Below are positions 1 to 10,370 of a stretch of DNA of 64,000 nucleotides, piece after piece (the first letter of the stretch is position 1; each line of letters opens with the position of its first letter). The stretch is taken from positions 124,001 to 188,000 of the forward strand of contig NZ_BBCD01000003.1 of the NCBI RefSeq assembly GCF_001311865.1, given 5' to 3'. The DNA comes from Piscibacillus salipiscarius JCM 13188 (GTDB lineage Bacteria; Bacillota; Bacilli; Bacillales; Alkalibacillaceae). Under the pieces are notes generated by a model. That model ran no database searches and was not told the DNA's origin. It saw only the letters and a program-made list of their open reading frames with translations. Made by a program: the position numbers and the translations under genes.

Positions 1-949
1 TAGTAAGATGATTTCCCTAGATATAAGTGATAGAACGAAGATGACTAGCATCGCCCACCATTCGCTGAGCTGAATTAATTTCTGCACTTCTAACCCCATT
101 ACTATGAATAGTATGGATAACACGACTGGGTTTATGTTTTCCCAAAAACCTCTTAAATAATTTCTCGTTTGCTCTCTATTTTGTTTCTCTAACTCAAAAG
201 ATAACATTAATCCTGCAGTTACTGTAGCAAGAACACCCGATACTCCAAAATGTTCTGCCGTTAGAAAACCTCCATAAGCTAGGATCAAACTCACCATTAC
301 TTGATACTCTCGGTGATTAAGCCAAAAATAATCTTACTAAAAATATAACCAAATATTAGTCCAGTTAAAATGCCACCTAGCGAAACTAGCAGAAATTCTT
401 GAAAGAAAGAGAGGATGTGAAATCCTTTTTGATTCGAATAAATACCAGCTACAACCGTAAATAAGACGACACTTGTCCCGTCATTAAACAATGACTCTCC
501 TTCAACCACATCTGCTAGATCATCTTTATTGGTTGACTTTTTAATATATTAACTACTGAAACGGGATCCGTTGGGGTAAGAATTGCTGCAATGACTAAAG
601 CTGCTAGAAAACTTAATGATAATGCAGATCCTAAAGTGAAATAAATCAATCCAGCAAACAGAAATGCCACAAACAACATACCAATAGTACTTAAAGTAAT
701 AAAAGCTGGATAATACTTTTTAAAATCTTTAAGAGGAAATTCATAAGCAGAGACGAACAATAAAGCGGGTAAAAACCAATGTAAAATCATTTTTTCAGTT
801 AGTACGACATCGTGATAAAAAGGAATAAATGATAATCCGATTCCAACTATTAATAATAAAACTGGAACAGGGATGTATTCTTTCTTTTTATCTATTGCAA
901 AAATGATTGTTCCAATGAGTATAAACGATATGATTTGATAAGCGTTCAT
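1..949 (-). CDS. CPA1-type Na+/H+ antiporter, 3' end outside window, two frameshifts
   Basis: Membrane cation/proton antiporter of the CPA1 (NhaP-like) family, expected to export Na+ in exchange for H+. The hydrophobic chain carries TPTDPVSVVN and then EGESLFNDGTSVVLF, the family ion-binding region with its Asn-Asp pair. The ATG at 949 follows GAGGTG and is preferred to the in-frame GTG at 958. The frame breaks near 540 (T5 run on the plus strand; one added base joins the blocks through KKSTNKDD) and near 298, after which VMVSLILAYGGFLTAEHFGV continues to base 1. About 315 residues are visible of a protein usually near 400 or longer. Family assignment is firm; ion specificity is not. Confidence 0.85.
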
Positions 950-982
950 CTTTGTCACCTCTTATCCATACCATACCCTTTT

Positions 983-1471
983 TTAGATACTAAAATGCAA
1001 TGGTGACAAAAACCAAATGATCATAATCAGTTGGATCACAACTTTTGCTAGTGAGCCACTTAAAAATCCGATAAACGAACCGACTGATGCTCGAAAAGCC
1101 TCTTTTGTCGAACGCTTTTGGATAAGTTCTGTAACTAAAACTGCAACAAATGGTACGACTAGAATTCCGAATGGAGGTACAATAAATGAGCCAACAATAA
1201 CAGCTACAGCAGCAACTTGTTCACCTCGTTTAGAACCACCATATTTTTTAACAAAGTAACTGTTGGCAATCACATCCGCACCAATTAAAATAATGGTGAA
1301 GATAACCATAATCGAATAGAAGACCCAACCAAGTTCCGCGTTATCTATAAAGAAATGGTACGCTAAGAAACCAAGCCACAACACTAATACAGATGGAATG
1401 ATAGGAAATAATATTCCTACAAAACTTAATACGAAAAAGGCTATAATCAATATCCATATAACTATATCCAT
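983..1471 (-). CDS. DUF456 family membrane protein
   Basis: A 162-residue, very hydrophobic protein with about four to five membrane segments and a glycine-rich stretch (GVLFPIIPSVLVLWLGFLAY region), typical of DUF456 proteins of unknown function. The start MDIVIW at 1471 is chosen because GGAGG lies five bases upstream; a longer form begins at 1486 without a site. It is intact and lies between ecsB and the antiporter, all on the minus strand. Family membership is recognised from the overall pattern; no role can be given. Confidence 0.75.
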   Translation of the reverse strand: MDIVIWILIIAFFVLSFVGILFPIIPSVLVLWLGFLAYHFFIDNAELGWVFYSIMVIFTIILIGADVIANSYFVKKYGGSKRGEQVAAVAVIVGSFIVPPFGILVVPFVAVLVTELIQKRSTKEAFRASVGSFIGFLSGSLAKVVIQLIMIIWFLSPLHFSI

Positions 1472-1503
1472 ACAAACCTCCAACAACTTTAGATATCTAT
1501 ACC

Positions 1504-2733
1504 TACATTATAACGCTTCGGCTAAGAAAATGGGCAAGAAAGTGTGAGATCATCCAACCAAATATCAACATTAACATCATTCCGGTTATAGAGAAAAAAC
1601 AAACCCTGTAACACCACTTAGTACCATTGCACTAGGCAGAATAAATCTCATCAAAATCACTCTTGATAAGTTTGTTAAATTGACTTGCTGCCATCTAAAC
1701 AATTCTAGGAATGGATCTGTGATAATCTGGTTCCAAAATGATTTTAATAACTGCCCTAAAAATAAATAAGAGCAAAATATATAATTAACTTGTACCATCC
1801 CGGAAATAAAACTATAAGAATTACCCCTCCTAAAGTGAGTTGTACATATAGTAGGATCCAATTTCTCCTTCTTAACATAGTTTTATAATGAGTTCTTGAT
1901 AACCTATTTCCGGTGTATAACCTGTGAATAATTTTTGAGACTTCCTAAAAATCCAAGGTTTTTTTGACGAACGAGCTTTTGACTGAACCATCCAGTCTGG
2001 TGCTCCAATGTGGGCGCTTTGCATTAGAATCAGCTGTAAAACTTTATTTCTCAGTTCTCTATCTAGTTCAATTTCACGTTCAAAATGTTTGCTTTTCTTG
2101 AAAACTTTTCTTATCACCAAGATTAAGATCCCAATTGCTAACCCATATGCAGCCCAATATGAAAAGCCGTTTAAGACAAACCAGAAATAGCCATAAGATA
2201 AAGAAACCAATAGAGCTATGCTTAGCCGAAACGACCATTTAGATAATTGCACATTTAACACACGCTTGATTAGGCTAACGGACAATGACCAGATATAGAT
2301 TAAAAAACTTAACGACCAGAACTCATTCATCCCTAAATTTAAATACTGCATTATAATTGGCGAAAGAACAGCCATCAACAAACTTACTTTAATAAGCATT
2401 TTAAATGTTATAAAGAGCATTTTAAAACTGGTTCAGTGACTTAATAAGATTCGTTTTTTGCCACAAATACAAAAGGTCCGCATGATGTAAAAAAGCATAA
2501 TGAGAACCCGCAAGTATAACTAAAATAATAATCAATATAAGAGTATCAACCGTTACATAATTCGGCCACCCTGGAATTTGGAGCCATAAATCAGCGTAAA
2601 AGCTTGCTCCCATAAGAGCAAAAGGTATGAATACATAAATCCAAACTGTCCAATCAATCGTTAACCTCTTTATTCGTTTGTAAAACCTAAAGTGCTGACT
2701 CAGCTTGTTTCTAAATAGTTGTAAACCCTTCAT
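1504..2733 (-). CDS. ecsB: ABC transporter permease EcsB, several frameshifts
   Basis: Membrane subunit of the Ecs ABC transporter, which in B. subtilis affects protein secretion, sporulation and competence. The reading frame starts at 2733 with MKGLQLFRNKLSQHFRFYKR and overlaps the ecsA stop by four bases (ATGA). Frame changes near 2421, 1865 and 1590 split it; joining the pieces gives about 409 residues, the usual EcsB length, ending around 1504 with a hydrophobic tail. Several membrane segments are visible in each piece. Identity rests on the pairing with EcsA, length and sequence pattern. EcsC, next to ecsAB in B. subtilis, is instead encoded at 51.7 kb. Confidence 0.8.
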
Positions 2734-3430
2734 TTTACTGTACGCTCCATAAGTACTTCAAATGAATCTAATAAAGTGGCATGTCTAGTCCCTGCAGCAT
2801 TTAAGATGTCTTCGAGTGTACCTTGTATAATCACTTCTCCGTTCATCATCAATACGAACCTGTCACAAATTCTTTCTGCCGTATCTAACATGTGAGTTGA
2901 CATTAATACTGCAGCCCCTTCTTGCCGTTCTTGATCTAATAAACGTAAAAAATCTTTCATCGCTTTCGGGTCAAGGCCAATAAACGGTTCATCGATGATG
3001 TATAAAGAAGGTTTCGTTAAAAACGCTAAGACAATCATCAGTTTCTGCTGCATACCTTTAGAGAATGATGTCGGATATTGATGTACGACATTTTTTTTAA
3101 TCTAAAGATATTAAGCAGTGGTTTAACACGGCGATTCATTTCTTCCTCAGATAACTCGCAAATCGAAGCAGTAAATTGTATGTGTTCCCACAACGTCAAT
3201 TCGTCATAGTACACGGGCTGTTCTGGTATGTATGCATATGTATCATTAAATTGTACTTGGCCTTCTACAAATCCAATGGTACCTAACAAGGCTTTAATGG
3301 TCGTGCTTTTTCCAGCGCCGTTCGGACCAATCAGACCAACAAGTTCACCTTGATTTATTTGAAAATGTACTTGGCGGATCACCGGTTCTCCTTGATCATA
3401 ACCCGCTTTATGTATATCAACCTTTACCAT
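2730..3430 (-). CDS. ecsA: ABC transporter ATPase EcsA, one frameshift
   Basis: ATP-binding subunit of the Ecs transporter. Walker A GPNGAGKSTT lies near residue 35, the signature region reads FSKGMQQKL (the degenerate SKGM form typical of EcsA), and Walker B is YIIDEPFIGLDP followed by the switch MSTHMLDTAE. The frame breaks in a T8 run at 3091-3098; one more base restores LKKNVVHQYPTSFSKGMQQK without a gap. The corrected protein is about 234 residues, slightly shorter than B. subtilis EcsA (247). It overlaps ecsB by four bases, so the two are translationally coupled. Confidence 0.9.
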
Positions 3431-3444
3431 GCACTCACCTCTTT

Positions 3445-3972
3445 CTATCCAACTTTATAGTGATGTTTGTCACGCCGAATTTGTTTAAGGAACTCATCAG
3501 CTTCTCGTCTAGTTCTAATAATCACAACGGTTTTAGTTGGATAGTTTCTTAGATGTTTATAGACACCAGGTTGTTTGGACTTCCTAAAATCCCACACGTA
3601 TTTTATAAACTCCCAACTAAACCGCTCAGTCCCAGCATTGAGGTCAGGCCGTCTTTGTCCCCGGTACTGAATCATACGTTTAAAGATCCGGTACATACAG
3701 ACTCTTCTTGGTAAATCAAAGAAAACAACGAAATCCGCTCTCTCTAGTCTAAGGTCGATTGTTCCGTTATAATTTCCATCAATAATCCATTTATCTTGCT
3801 TAATCAGTTCTTTCGTTATTTCGATCTGTTTTTCTCGCGAAGCCATCACCCACCCTGGACTCCAGAAGAGATTATCTAAATGATACAAATCTAGTTTTAA
3901 AATTTCCGCAAGTTCTCTCGACATAGTTGATTTACCAGACCCAGGTGACCCGATTAACATAACACGTTTCAC
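3445..3972 (-). CDS. P-loop nucleotide kinase (topology-modulation/FlaR-like)
   Basis: Small P-loop NTPase of the adenylate-kinase-like group often named topology modulation protein. Walker A is GSPGSGKST at the N-terminus, followed by DLYHLDNLFWSPGWV and the lid-like region with many arginines (RRVCMYRIFKRMIQYRGQRR). The GTG at 3972 is chosen as start because GGGGGA stands just upstream and it avoids the overlap that a start at 4008 would make with the preceding SDR gene. About 175 residues. Substrate is unknown. Confidence 0.75.
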   Translation of the reverse strand: MKRVMLIGSPGSGKSTMSRELAEILKLDLYHLDNLFWSPGWVMASREKQIEITKELIKQDKWIIDGNYNGTIDLRLERADFVVFFDLPRRVCMYRIFKRMIQYRGQRRPDLNAGTERFSWEFIKYVWDFRKSKQPGVYKHLRNYPTKTVVIIRTRREADEFLKQIRRDKHHYKVG

Positions 3973-3989
3973 TTCTTCTTCCCCCACTC

Positions 3990-4517
3990 TTAAGGTCTTT
4001 GACCCCAAGGCTCTAATTGTCCAACAATATAAGTCGACTGGCCTGATTTTATCGCTTCAATAACCCCGTCTGAAATTTCACTATTCGTCAGCCACCTAGA
4101 TTGGTTATGATCTACTTTAAAACCAAGTTTAACTTGATGGTAATAACAATGTTTAGGGATTTCCAGCGTCTCTCTCATTTCGTTTAGATCCGAGCTGCTT
4201 CCTAATACATGATAAAGGTGGCAGTTCGTTTCCTGTTCTTGTATAGATTCTAGTAACGTTTCCATTGGGTTTTCTGGGACGCGATGAATCCAAGCAATGA
4301 TGAGATCCCAATCAAACGTTTGTTTGATATTTTGTTTAAACTCTACTAGATGACGGTAATCAACATACAGCGGATGAAGTTTCCCTTCACGACTCATTAG
4401 CTTGGCCATCTTACGCTTTGACCTTCCTACTACATAAATTTCATAGCCTTGTTCGACTAACCAATGACTTACACCCGCTAACATGCCGGAGCCACCAACG
4501 ACTAATGCTCTCTTCAT
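3990..4517 (-). CDS. Short SDR / Rossmann-fold protein
   Basis: A 175-residue NAD(P)-binding protein. The N-terminus MKRALVVGGSGMLAGVSHWL is a Rossmann GxxGxxxG-type loop, and VVGRSKRKMAKL follows as the second strand with basic residues that favour NADP. It is shorter than classical SDRs and I do not see an intact YxxxK catalytic pair in the expected setting (CYYHQVK is the only candidate), so it may bind nucleotide without being a standard dehydrogenase. Its stop is close to the start of the P-loop kinase gene, suggesting one transcript. Confidence 0.7.
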   Translation of the reverse strand: MKRALVVGGSGMLAGVSHWLVEQGYEIYVVGRSKRKMAKLMSREGKLHPLYVDYRHLVEFKQNIKQTFDWDLIIAWIHRVPENPMETLLESIQEQETNCHLYHVLGSSSDLNEMRETLEIPKHCYYHQVKLGFKVDHNQSRWLTNSEISDGVIEAIKSGQSTYIVGQLEPWGQRP

Positions 4518-4573
4518 CCCATCACTCCCTGTCAGAATATTATATCATTTTATTCCAGTATTTACTAAAACAA

Positions 4574-4595
4574 AACCGCAGCCTTAACTGCGGTT
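4574..4595 (-). terminator. Rho-independent terminator
   Basis: Stem AACCGCAG / CTGCGGTT with a 6-base loop; on the minus strand it is followed by TTTTGTTTT, ending the DUF3889 gene transcript. Confidence 0.8.
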
Positions 4596-4600
4596 GATAG

Positions 4601-5203
4601 TTATTGTTCAACTTCACTCAAATCAAATGAAATAACTCGGTTAGTGTTTGGATTATAAACGACAGACCCTCTTACTTTGATGGTCTCACGTGGTGATACC
4701 AATGTATAAAGGTACGCCTCTCGAGTTCTATTTGAGGATACTTCCTCACTTCCTTCAAAGTTATAATTGGTAACTTGATACCCAGGATAGCCAACTTGAA
4801 CAAGCTCTATTAGGTATTTTCCGAACTTCTCTTCTTCTAGTTCAGGTGAAGGGATAATTTCAACATTTAACACTCCAACATCAGGATCAACCCCTAATGC
4901 TTCAAATGCTCTCTTATGAAGGTTGATTCTATTTGGCGGATTATTTGGAACAGAATCCACTACCTCAACGATTACCTCTCGAGTATTTTGAGGGTTTCTT
5001 ACTTTTAAACTTTGACCACACTGAAAACCAGATCTCGGGCTAACAGCAACTGTTTGATATTCATTATCAGACCAGGGTATATTACACTGCGTGACTTGTC
5101 CTCCCTCTGTCCAAGTCGCTTGACCTTGTATAACTTGCTGGCGTCCATCAAAGAATGGGAGCATTGGTTGTGGCTGATACATGTGTCGATTAAACGGGTA
5201 CAT
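4601..5203 (-). CDS. RlpA-like double-psi barrel plus DUF3889 protein
   Basis: A 200-residue two-domain protein. Residues about 25-115 form a double-psi beta-barrel of the RlpA/expansin type (QATWTEGGQVTQCNIPW, SGFQCGQSLKVRN, NRINLHKRAFEALG); residues about 125-200 match DUF3889 (GKYLIELVQVGYPGYQVTNY, NTNRVISFDLSEV). The N-terminus is Tyr/Pro/Gln-rich and no clear signal peptide is seen, as in related Bacillus proteins linked to the spore coat. The catalytic Asp/His pattern of lytic RlpA is not obvious, so a binding rather than lytic role is possible. It ends in a terminator and is divergent from htpX. Confidence 0.75.
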   Translation of the reverse strand: MYPFNRHMYQPQPMLPFFDGRQQVIQGQATWTEGGQVTQCNIPWSDNEYQTVAVSPRSGFQCGQSLKVRNPQNTREVIVEVVDSVPNNPPNRINLHKRAFEALGVDPDVGVLNVEIIPSPELEEEKFGKYLIELVQVGYPGYQVTNYNFEGSEEVSSNRTREAYLYTLVSPRETIKVRGSVVYNPNTNRVISFDLSEVEQ

Positions 5204-5305
5204 ATGTCTCCTCCTTTTGAGTATAGTTTTTATAACATATGCCTACATAAGGTTGACCCGTTACAATGTCACAGTGAATTCATTTTATATTAGAAGGTTT
5301 CATGA

Positions 5306-5311
5306 TATAAT
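5306..5311 (+). promoter_or_regulatory. Candidate -10 element for htpX
   Basis: A perfect TATAAT stands 42 bases before the htpX start. The sequence 17 bases upstream (TTTTAT) is a poor -35, so the promoter call is tentative. Confidence 0.4.
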
Positions 5312-5352
5312 ATTGACTGAAAATTATATCAAACAAGCAGGGGGACAATAGA

Positions 5353-6258
5353 TTGGGTAAACGTATATTTTACTTTTTATTAACGAACATTCTAGTCATG
5401 GCCACAATAGTTATTGTTTGGTCCGTTTTAACCTCATTTTTTGACTTAGGTAATATCGGCGGAATCAATGGAGTCGGCGGTATTAATTTTGTATCTTTAG
5501 GTGTCTTTAGTATTGTGGTAGGTTTCGCTGGCGCTTTCATTTCATTAGCTATGTCACGCTGGATGGCTAAGAAAATGATGGGTGTTCGCGTTATAGATCC
5601 TGGAAAATCAATGTCAGCTCAAGAAAAAGAACTCGTTGACCGTGTGCATCGTCTATCTCGTGCAGCAGGTCTTATGCACATGCCAGAAGTTGGGATTTAC
5701 CGTTCACGTGAAGTGAATGCTTTTGCAACAGGCCCTTCTAAGAAGCGCTCACTCGTTGCGGTTTCTTCAGGATTACTAGAATCAATGGATGATGATGCTG
5801 TAGAGGGCGTCTTAGCTCACGAAGTGGCTCACGTAGCTAATGGTGATATGGTCACCATGACATTACTACAAGGCGTTGTGAACACATTCGTAGTATTCCT
5901 ATCACGCGTAGTAGCAAGCATTGTATCAAGTTTTGTTAGAGAAGAAATGAAGTTTGTTGTACATTTTGCAGCCATCATCATTTTCCAAATTCTATTTTCA
6001 ATTTTAGGATCGATGGTTGTCTTCGCTTATTCACGTTATCGTGAGTATCACGCAGACCGTGGTGGTGCAGATCTAGCGGGTAAAGATAAGATGATTCATG
6101 CGCTTGAAGCACTAAAACAGCAGGTTAACCGAGTACGCGATCCTCACCACGATGACAATGCTGTACAAACATTAAAAATTAACAACAAAACAAAAATGAA
6201 TCTATTCTCTTCACACCCTGATTTAGATGATCGTATCGCTAGGTTACAAGCAAAATAA
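5353..6258 (+). CDS. htpX: Membrane zinc metalloprotease HtpX
   Basis: M48 family membrane protease that degrades misfolded membrane proteins. The zinc motif HEVAH is at about residue 156 ([12 protein letters not shown]) and the downstream glutamate ligand is in [17 protein letters not shown] near residue 230. Two N-terminal membrane segments and a further hydrophobic hairpin between the two motifs match the family, as does the length of 301 residues. The start is a TTG at 5353 preceded by CAGGGGGA. The gene is intact, monocistronic and followed by a terminator at 6270-6305. Confidence 0.95.
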   Translation: MGKRIFYFLLTNILVMATIVIVWSVLTSFFDLGNIGGINGVGGINFVSLGVFSIVVGFAGAFISLAMSRWMAKKMMGVRVIDPGKSMSAQEKELVDRVHRLSRAAGLMHMPEVGIYRSREVNAFATGPSKKRSLVAVSSGLLESMDDDAVEGVLAHEVAHVANGDMVTMTLLQGVVNTFVVFLSRVVASIVSSFVREEMKFVVHFAAIIIFQILFSILGSMVVFAYSRYREYHADRGGADLAGKDKMIHALEALKQQVNRVRDPHHDDNAVQTLKINNKTKMNLFSSHPDLDDRIARLQAK

Positions 6259-6269
6259 ATCAAAAGCAG

Positions 6270-6305
6270 AAAAAGGCACCTACTCAAAAAAGTGGGTGCC
6301 TTTTT
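6270..6305. terminator. Bidirectional terminator
   Basis: Stem GGCACCTACT / AGTGGGTGCC with flanking A5 and T5 runs, placed between htpX and the convergent lnr-like operon; it can serve both strands. Confidence 0.85.
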
Positions 6306-6355
6306 AATATCTAATACTTAAGCTTCCTTGCCTTTGCCCATTTGAATATGCTGCT

Positions 6356-6957
6356 TTACATATAGATTAATCTTATGACCCGTATAAAAAATCCAGCAAC
6401 AATTAATCCACCGAATATCCAGCCGGACAATTTAAGATAAATTAACATTTGACCATAACCATCTACACCATATGCTTGTAACAACCAAGATTTAAAGTAA
6501 CTTTGAAAAATACCACGAATGACAAACAATGCCGTCAAGAGTTGGTATAATTTAAAAATTTCTTTTTTCTTAAACAGATTTAAACTATTTTTCGCTCATA
6601 GCCTTGTAAATAAGCAAAATCAACTGCTAAATACAATGCTAATGGTTTCTTAATAAGCATAGAAAAAAGGAACACTCCCGCAAAAGCATATCCAAGATAG
6701 ACTTGATTCCAAAGCATTGCCTTAGCATCTGGAGATAAAATATCCACCATAGTTGAGATCAATAAAGTAGTTATTACAAACATTCCAGTAATATTAATTT
6801 GCCTTTGCTCAATGAATCGATAGACAGTGTAAAGAAAACCTGGAAAAGTAGATAATAAAATAGCGTAATAGTCTCCCATTAGATCTCTACCATAATTCCA
6901 TATAATTAACGGGATTACCAGATAAAATAGAATGTCATAGCCTGCGTGCTTTTTCAT
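6356..6957 (-). CDS. VC0807-family membrane protein, one frameshift
   Basis: About 200-residue polytopic membrane protein. The first part (MKKHAGYDILFYLVIPLIIWN) and the second (LLTALFVIRGIFQSYFKSWLLQ) are joined by one added base in the A5 run near 6591, which yields YERKNSLNLFKKKEIFKLYQ. The pattern, with a conserved internal region FLFSMLIKKPLALYLAVDFAY, is that of VC0807-type proteins of unknown function. It starts four bases after the second ABC permease and ends the lnr-like operon, so it is probably co-transcribed with that transporter. Confidence 0.7.
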
Positions 6958-6960
6958 AAC

Positions 6961-8062
6961 CTAAGACCTTCTCTCCATTAAATTGATGCCCACCCCGATA
7001 CATAAGACTCCGATGAAAACTAAAATAGCAAGAGAATCATATATATTCGATATTTCTTGACCGAACATCGTTACGGATTGAAGGGCCTCCATGGCATAAG
7101 CGATAGGGTCTATTTTTGCGATAGCTAAAATAAAGCGATTACTTACAATTTCAAGTGGCCAAAATGCACCACCAATCATTGCCATACTTACTGACACAAT
7201 CGGTATGACTGCGTTTAATTGTTGATAATTTTTAACCAAACCAAGTACTAACATAGATAACGCTACGATCGCAAAGACAAAGCAAGCAACCGTCAATAAT
7301 ACCGCTTGCATTTGATCTCCCACTTCAAACCCAAATAAATACTTAAACAAAAGTATGACTGAGACAATCTGAACAAAACCTAACAAATAAGAAAAACTCA
7401 TATAGCCTAAATACACTTGCCACTTTTTAATAGGTGACAAAATGATACGATTCATTGTACCTGTTTGCTTCTCAAGGGCGATTTTACCTAAGCTAAACAT
7501 GATGGTATATAAAGAGAAGAACAGAGTCATTCCAAATAATGTTTGCAGTTGCTGATTATAACCACTAGAATCCTCTTCACCCTCAATGACTCTATTGACT
7601 GTTAAAGTCGGTTCAGTCAAAGATTCGTTTACCTGTTCTACAAAAGCTTTAGGATCCTCAACCTGTATTGCCGCTTCACTCAGTAAATTTTTACTAGACA
7701 TGTATTGATAAAATACTTGATCAAGAGAGTACATTTGGTTATTCTCTGCCATCATTAAAATACGGTAATCGTCTTTCATGAGCCTCACTGCGTAGTTATA
7801 TTCACCGAGAGCCACTCCTTCTAAAGCTAATTCTTCATCTTTTTGGACAAATTTAAAGGTATCCGTCGATTCATTTAATTCATCGATCCAATGCTCTTTA
7901 TTTTCGATGTCACCTTGAAAAAACACCGGTACAGTTATTTGCCCTGTTGCATTAAACCCACCCATGACCATAACAAATACGATCGTCATTAATATCATTG
8001 ATCCAGTGAGAAGTGGTTCTCTTTTTAGCCGTTGCCATTGTAGTTTAAAAAATTGCTCTCAC
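6961..8062 (-). CDS. lnrN: ABC-2 permease, LnrN-like, frameshift near start
   Basis: Second membrane subunit of the Lnr-like drug exporter. One N-terminal membrane segment, a long extracellular region (residues about 45-175) and a C-terminal cluster of five or six segments fit the ABC-2 fold of YhgE/LnrN-type permeases. The start is read as GTG at 8062, directly next to the previous stop; removing one base from the A6 run at 8047-8052 (plus strand) gives MRAIFKLQWQRLKREPLLTG leading into the open frame. About 366 residues against 385 in B. subtilis LnrN. Assignment rests on gene order plus fold. Confidence 0.75.
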
Positions 8063-9325
8063 CTAAACCACCCTCTTTCTTGGATAAATCACAATACTTA
8101 TAATTGTTATCACTAAAGACATAACTAGAATTTTGATCAATGGTGTTGCAATGTATTCGAATCCTAACCCCTGGGACCATTGTAAATAAGCAGTTAATGC
8201 AAGACCGTTTGGCGTCCAATTACCTAATGAGTTTATTATGTCAGGAAGTTGCGTTTTTGGTACGAAACTTCCACCTAAAAGGCAAATACACTTACGCCAG
8301 CACCTGCGAAAAAACCCGCAACAGATAAACTGTTTGCTCTCATTACAATGGACGTCAATAAGACTGCAATTGCCCCGATGCTAATTGCAAAAACAAAAGT
8401 AATCAATCCAATTCCTAATGCATCCACGATCGATATAAATTTAAAAGATTGATATACAAACACTGATATCATAATTAATATAGAAAGCTGAATTATGACT
8501 AGAATAGCACTCGATAACCCTTTTCCAGATAAGTACAGTATAGGACTTCTACCTGCTAATATAATTCGGCTAAACGTATGTCTAGTATTTTCATTAAAAG
8601 CTTTTGTTGCGATCGTTGACGCGATATAAAGTGCAAACATTACGGCCATCGCAAACGTATAATACTTTAGCGCAGACATGGCAGGACGTTCGGTTACATT
8701 CTCTCTTCCGCCAATTTGTCTTGAACTAGTTTGATAATCTACCGTCACTCCATTTTCTGCTGCTACTTTTTCGACTGCAGAAGTCAAATTAAGCTGGGAG
8801 ACAATTAGATCAACCACATCTTGAAAAACAGTACTTGTAAAAACATTGTGATCTCCCGATTTAATGACTAATTCTGGACCTGACCCTTGATCAAGCAAAA
8901 GTTTATTTAACGTTTTTATACGTAAAATCCTTTGGAATTGTTAGAATAGCAACGACTTCTTCATCACGAAGAGCTTCCTCTGCTTCTTCTATATTCAGAT
9001 GACTAATCTGGTAAATATCAGTTCCTTTTATTGCTTCTTCAATAATGGAAGTAGGGTTAAATGTTTGAGCCGCTTCAGACAATTCTTTAATTGCTGGTGA
9101 TGGTAATCCTTCTAACCCTTTAATAAAACGTTCAGAACCTTCTTCAACTTGATCTTCTTGAACGATTGCTATTCTAGCTTCAATCGCATCCGTACTTCCA
9201 CCCATAACACTTCCTAATGCGAAGCCTAAAATGGCAGTCAAAATTAAGGGCATTAAGAGTAGAACTGCCAATTCTGTACGATCTCGCATCAAGACGAGGA
9301 TGTCTTTTTTTAAGAAATTCCACAT
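8063..9325 (-). CDS. lnrM: ABC-2 permease, LnrM-like, two frameshifts
   Basis: First membrane subunit of the Lnr-like exporter. It opens with MWNFLKKDILVLMRDRTELA and one membrane segment, has a large extracellular domain, then six C-terminal segments with the typical ABC-2 coupling region (FNENTRHTFSRIILAGRSP). Frame breaks near 8902 and 8275 (T4 run); repair gives LGGSFVPKTQLPDIINSLGN, a hallmark ABC-2 stretch, and an end at YPRKRVV. About 421 residues. It lies 12 bases after the ATPase gene and abuts the next permease. Confidence 0.75.
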
Positions 9326-9337
9326 AGCGTTCTCCCC

Positions 9338-10270
9338 TTAGTCCCTTAAATTTCGTCCAGTTAAATGTAAAAATACATCCTCTAACGTTGGCACCTGAAC
9401 ATTAATACTACTAATTTGAGTTTCTAGTTGTTCAGCTATTTGAAAAATAGTTCCAAGCATTCGCGATCCCTTAGGAACAATTAATTTAATTGCTTTTTCT
9501 CTTTCAATCACTTGAAGGATTCCTTCGACACTCTTAAGTTGTTCAACTAATTCAGGTTCATCTCGATCAAGTTCAATAAGGATCGCTTCTTCACTTGATA
9601 AAATACTTGTCAGCTCATCTTTAGTTCCCGTAGCAATGACTTTCCCGTAATCCATGATGTAAATACGATCACACAGCTTCTCGACTTCCTCCATGTAATG
9701 ACTTGTATATAGTACCGTCATTCCCTTTTCCTCATTCAACTTCCGTACCATCTCAAGAATATAATGACGCGATTGTGGATCAATACCGACTGTGGGTTCA
9801 TCCATCATAATAATTTCCGGTTCATGAAGCAGAGCGACGGCTATATTAATACGCCTCTTCATCCCACCTGAATAGGTTTTCACTAGCTCTTTCTGCCGTT
9901 CTTTTAACCCCACGATTTCCAGTACTTCATCAATCTTTTGATCAAGCTGTTTACCTTTAATACCGTAGATCTTTCCGAAAAACTTCAAGTTTTCACGTGC
10001 GGTTAACTCTTCATATAGAGCGATTTCTTGAGGAACCACACCTAACACATTACGAATTAACGAGGGGTTCTTAATGACACTCTCTCCATGCCACTTCACC
10101 TCACCTGCTGTTGGTTTAAGTAAAGTTGATATCATTGATATAGTTGTTGATTTACCAGCTCCATTAGGTCCAAGTAGACCAACTGACTCCCCTTTATCTA
10201 AATATAGATTGACATCATCTGCGGCAATATTACGTTTATATACTTTTCTCAAATCCACCGTTTCTAACAT
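9338..10270 (-). CDS. lnrL: ABC transporter ATPase, LnrL-like
   Basis: ATP-binding subunit of a drug exporter, 310 residues, the same length as B. subtilis LnrL (YfiL). Walker A GPNGAGKSTT is near residue 40, signature YSGGMKRRI near 138, Walker B EIIMMDEPTVGIDP near 155, and the switch YTSHYMEE near 190. The C-terminal 80 residues form the extra regulatory domain of CcmA/DrrA-type ATPases, ending with VPTLEDVFLHLTGRNLRD. The gene is intact. It is separated from the regulator gene by about 100 bases holding a palindrome and a terminator-like hairpin. Confidence 0.9.
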   Translation of the reverse strand: MLETVDLRKVYKRNIAADDVNLYLDKGESVGLLGPNGAGKSTTISMISTLLKPTAGEVKWHGESVIKNPSLIRNVLGVVPQEIALYEELTARENLKFFGKIYGIKGKQLDQKIDEVLEIVGLKERQKELVKTYSGGMKRRINIAVALLHEPEIIMMDEPTVGIDPQSRHYILEMVRKLNEEKGMTVLYTSHYMEEVEKLCDRIYIMDYGKVIATGTKDELTSILSSEEAILIELDRDEPELVEQLKSVEGILQVIEREKAIKLIVPKGSRMLGTIFQIAEQLETQISSINVQVPTLEDVFLHLTGRNLRD

Positions 10271-10317
10271 GTTCCACTCTCCCTATCATTCAACTTACCT
10301 TTAATGTATAAAAAGAA

Positions 10318-10335
10318 GACAGTGTAAACACTGCC
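10318..10335 (-). terminator. Intra-operon hairpin with U-tract between regulator and ATPase genes
   Basis: On the minus strand GGCAGTGT and ACACTGTC pair (one G-U wobble) around TT and are followed by TTCTTTTT. It lies after the regulator stop and before the ATPase gene, so it may cut the regulator transcript or act as attenuator. Confidence 0.6.
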
Positions 10336-10352
10336 TCTAGTCACAAATCATC

Positions 10353-10366
10353 GTGACTTAAGTCAC
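10353..10366. promoter_or_regulatory. 14-bp palindrome, candidate binding site of the LnrK-like regulator
   Basis: GTGACTTAAGTCAC is a perfect palindrome four bases past the regulator stop and about 83 bases before the ATPase start. In B. subtilis LnrK activates transcription from in front of lnrL, so the position fits an operator. The match to a known LnrK site cannot be tested here. Confidence 0.5.
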
Positions 10367-10370
10367 TTTA

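Noticed and set aside
8025..8219. 64-residue minus-strand frame MDAKRSCINCLFTMVPGVRI
   Set aside because: It is an out-of-frame reading of the LnrM-like C-terminus, which continues as LGGSFVPKTQLPDI in the correct frame.
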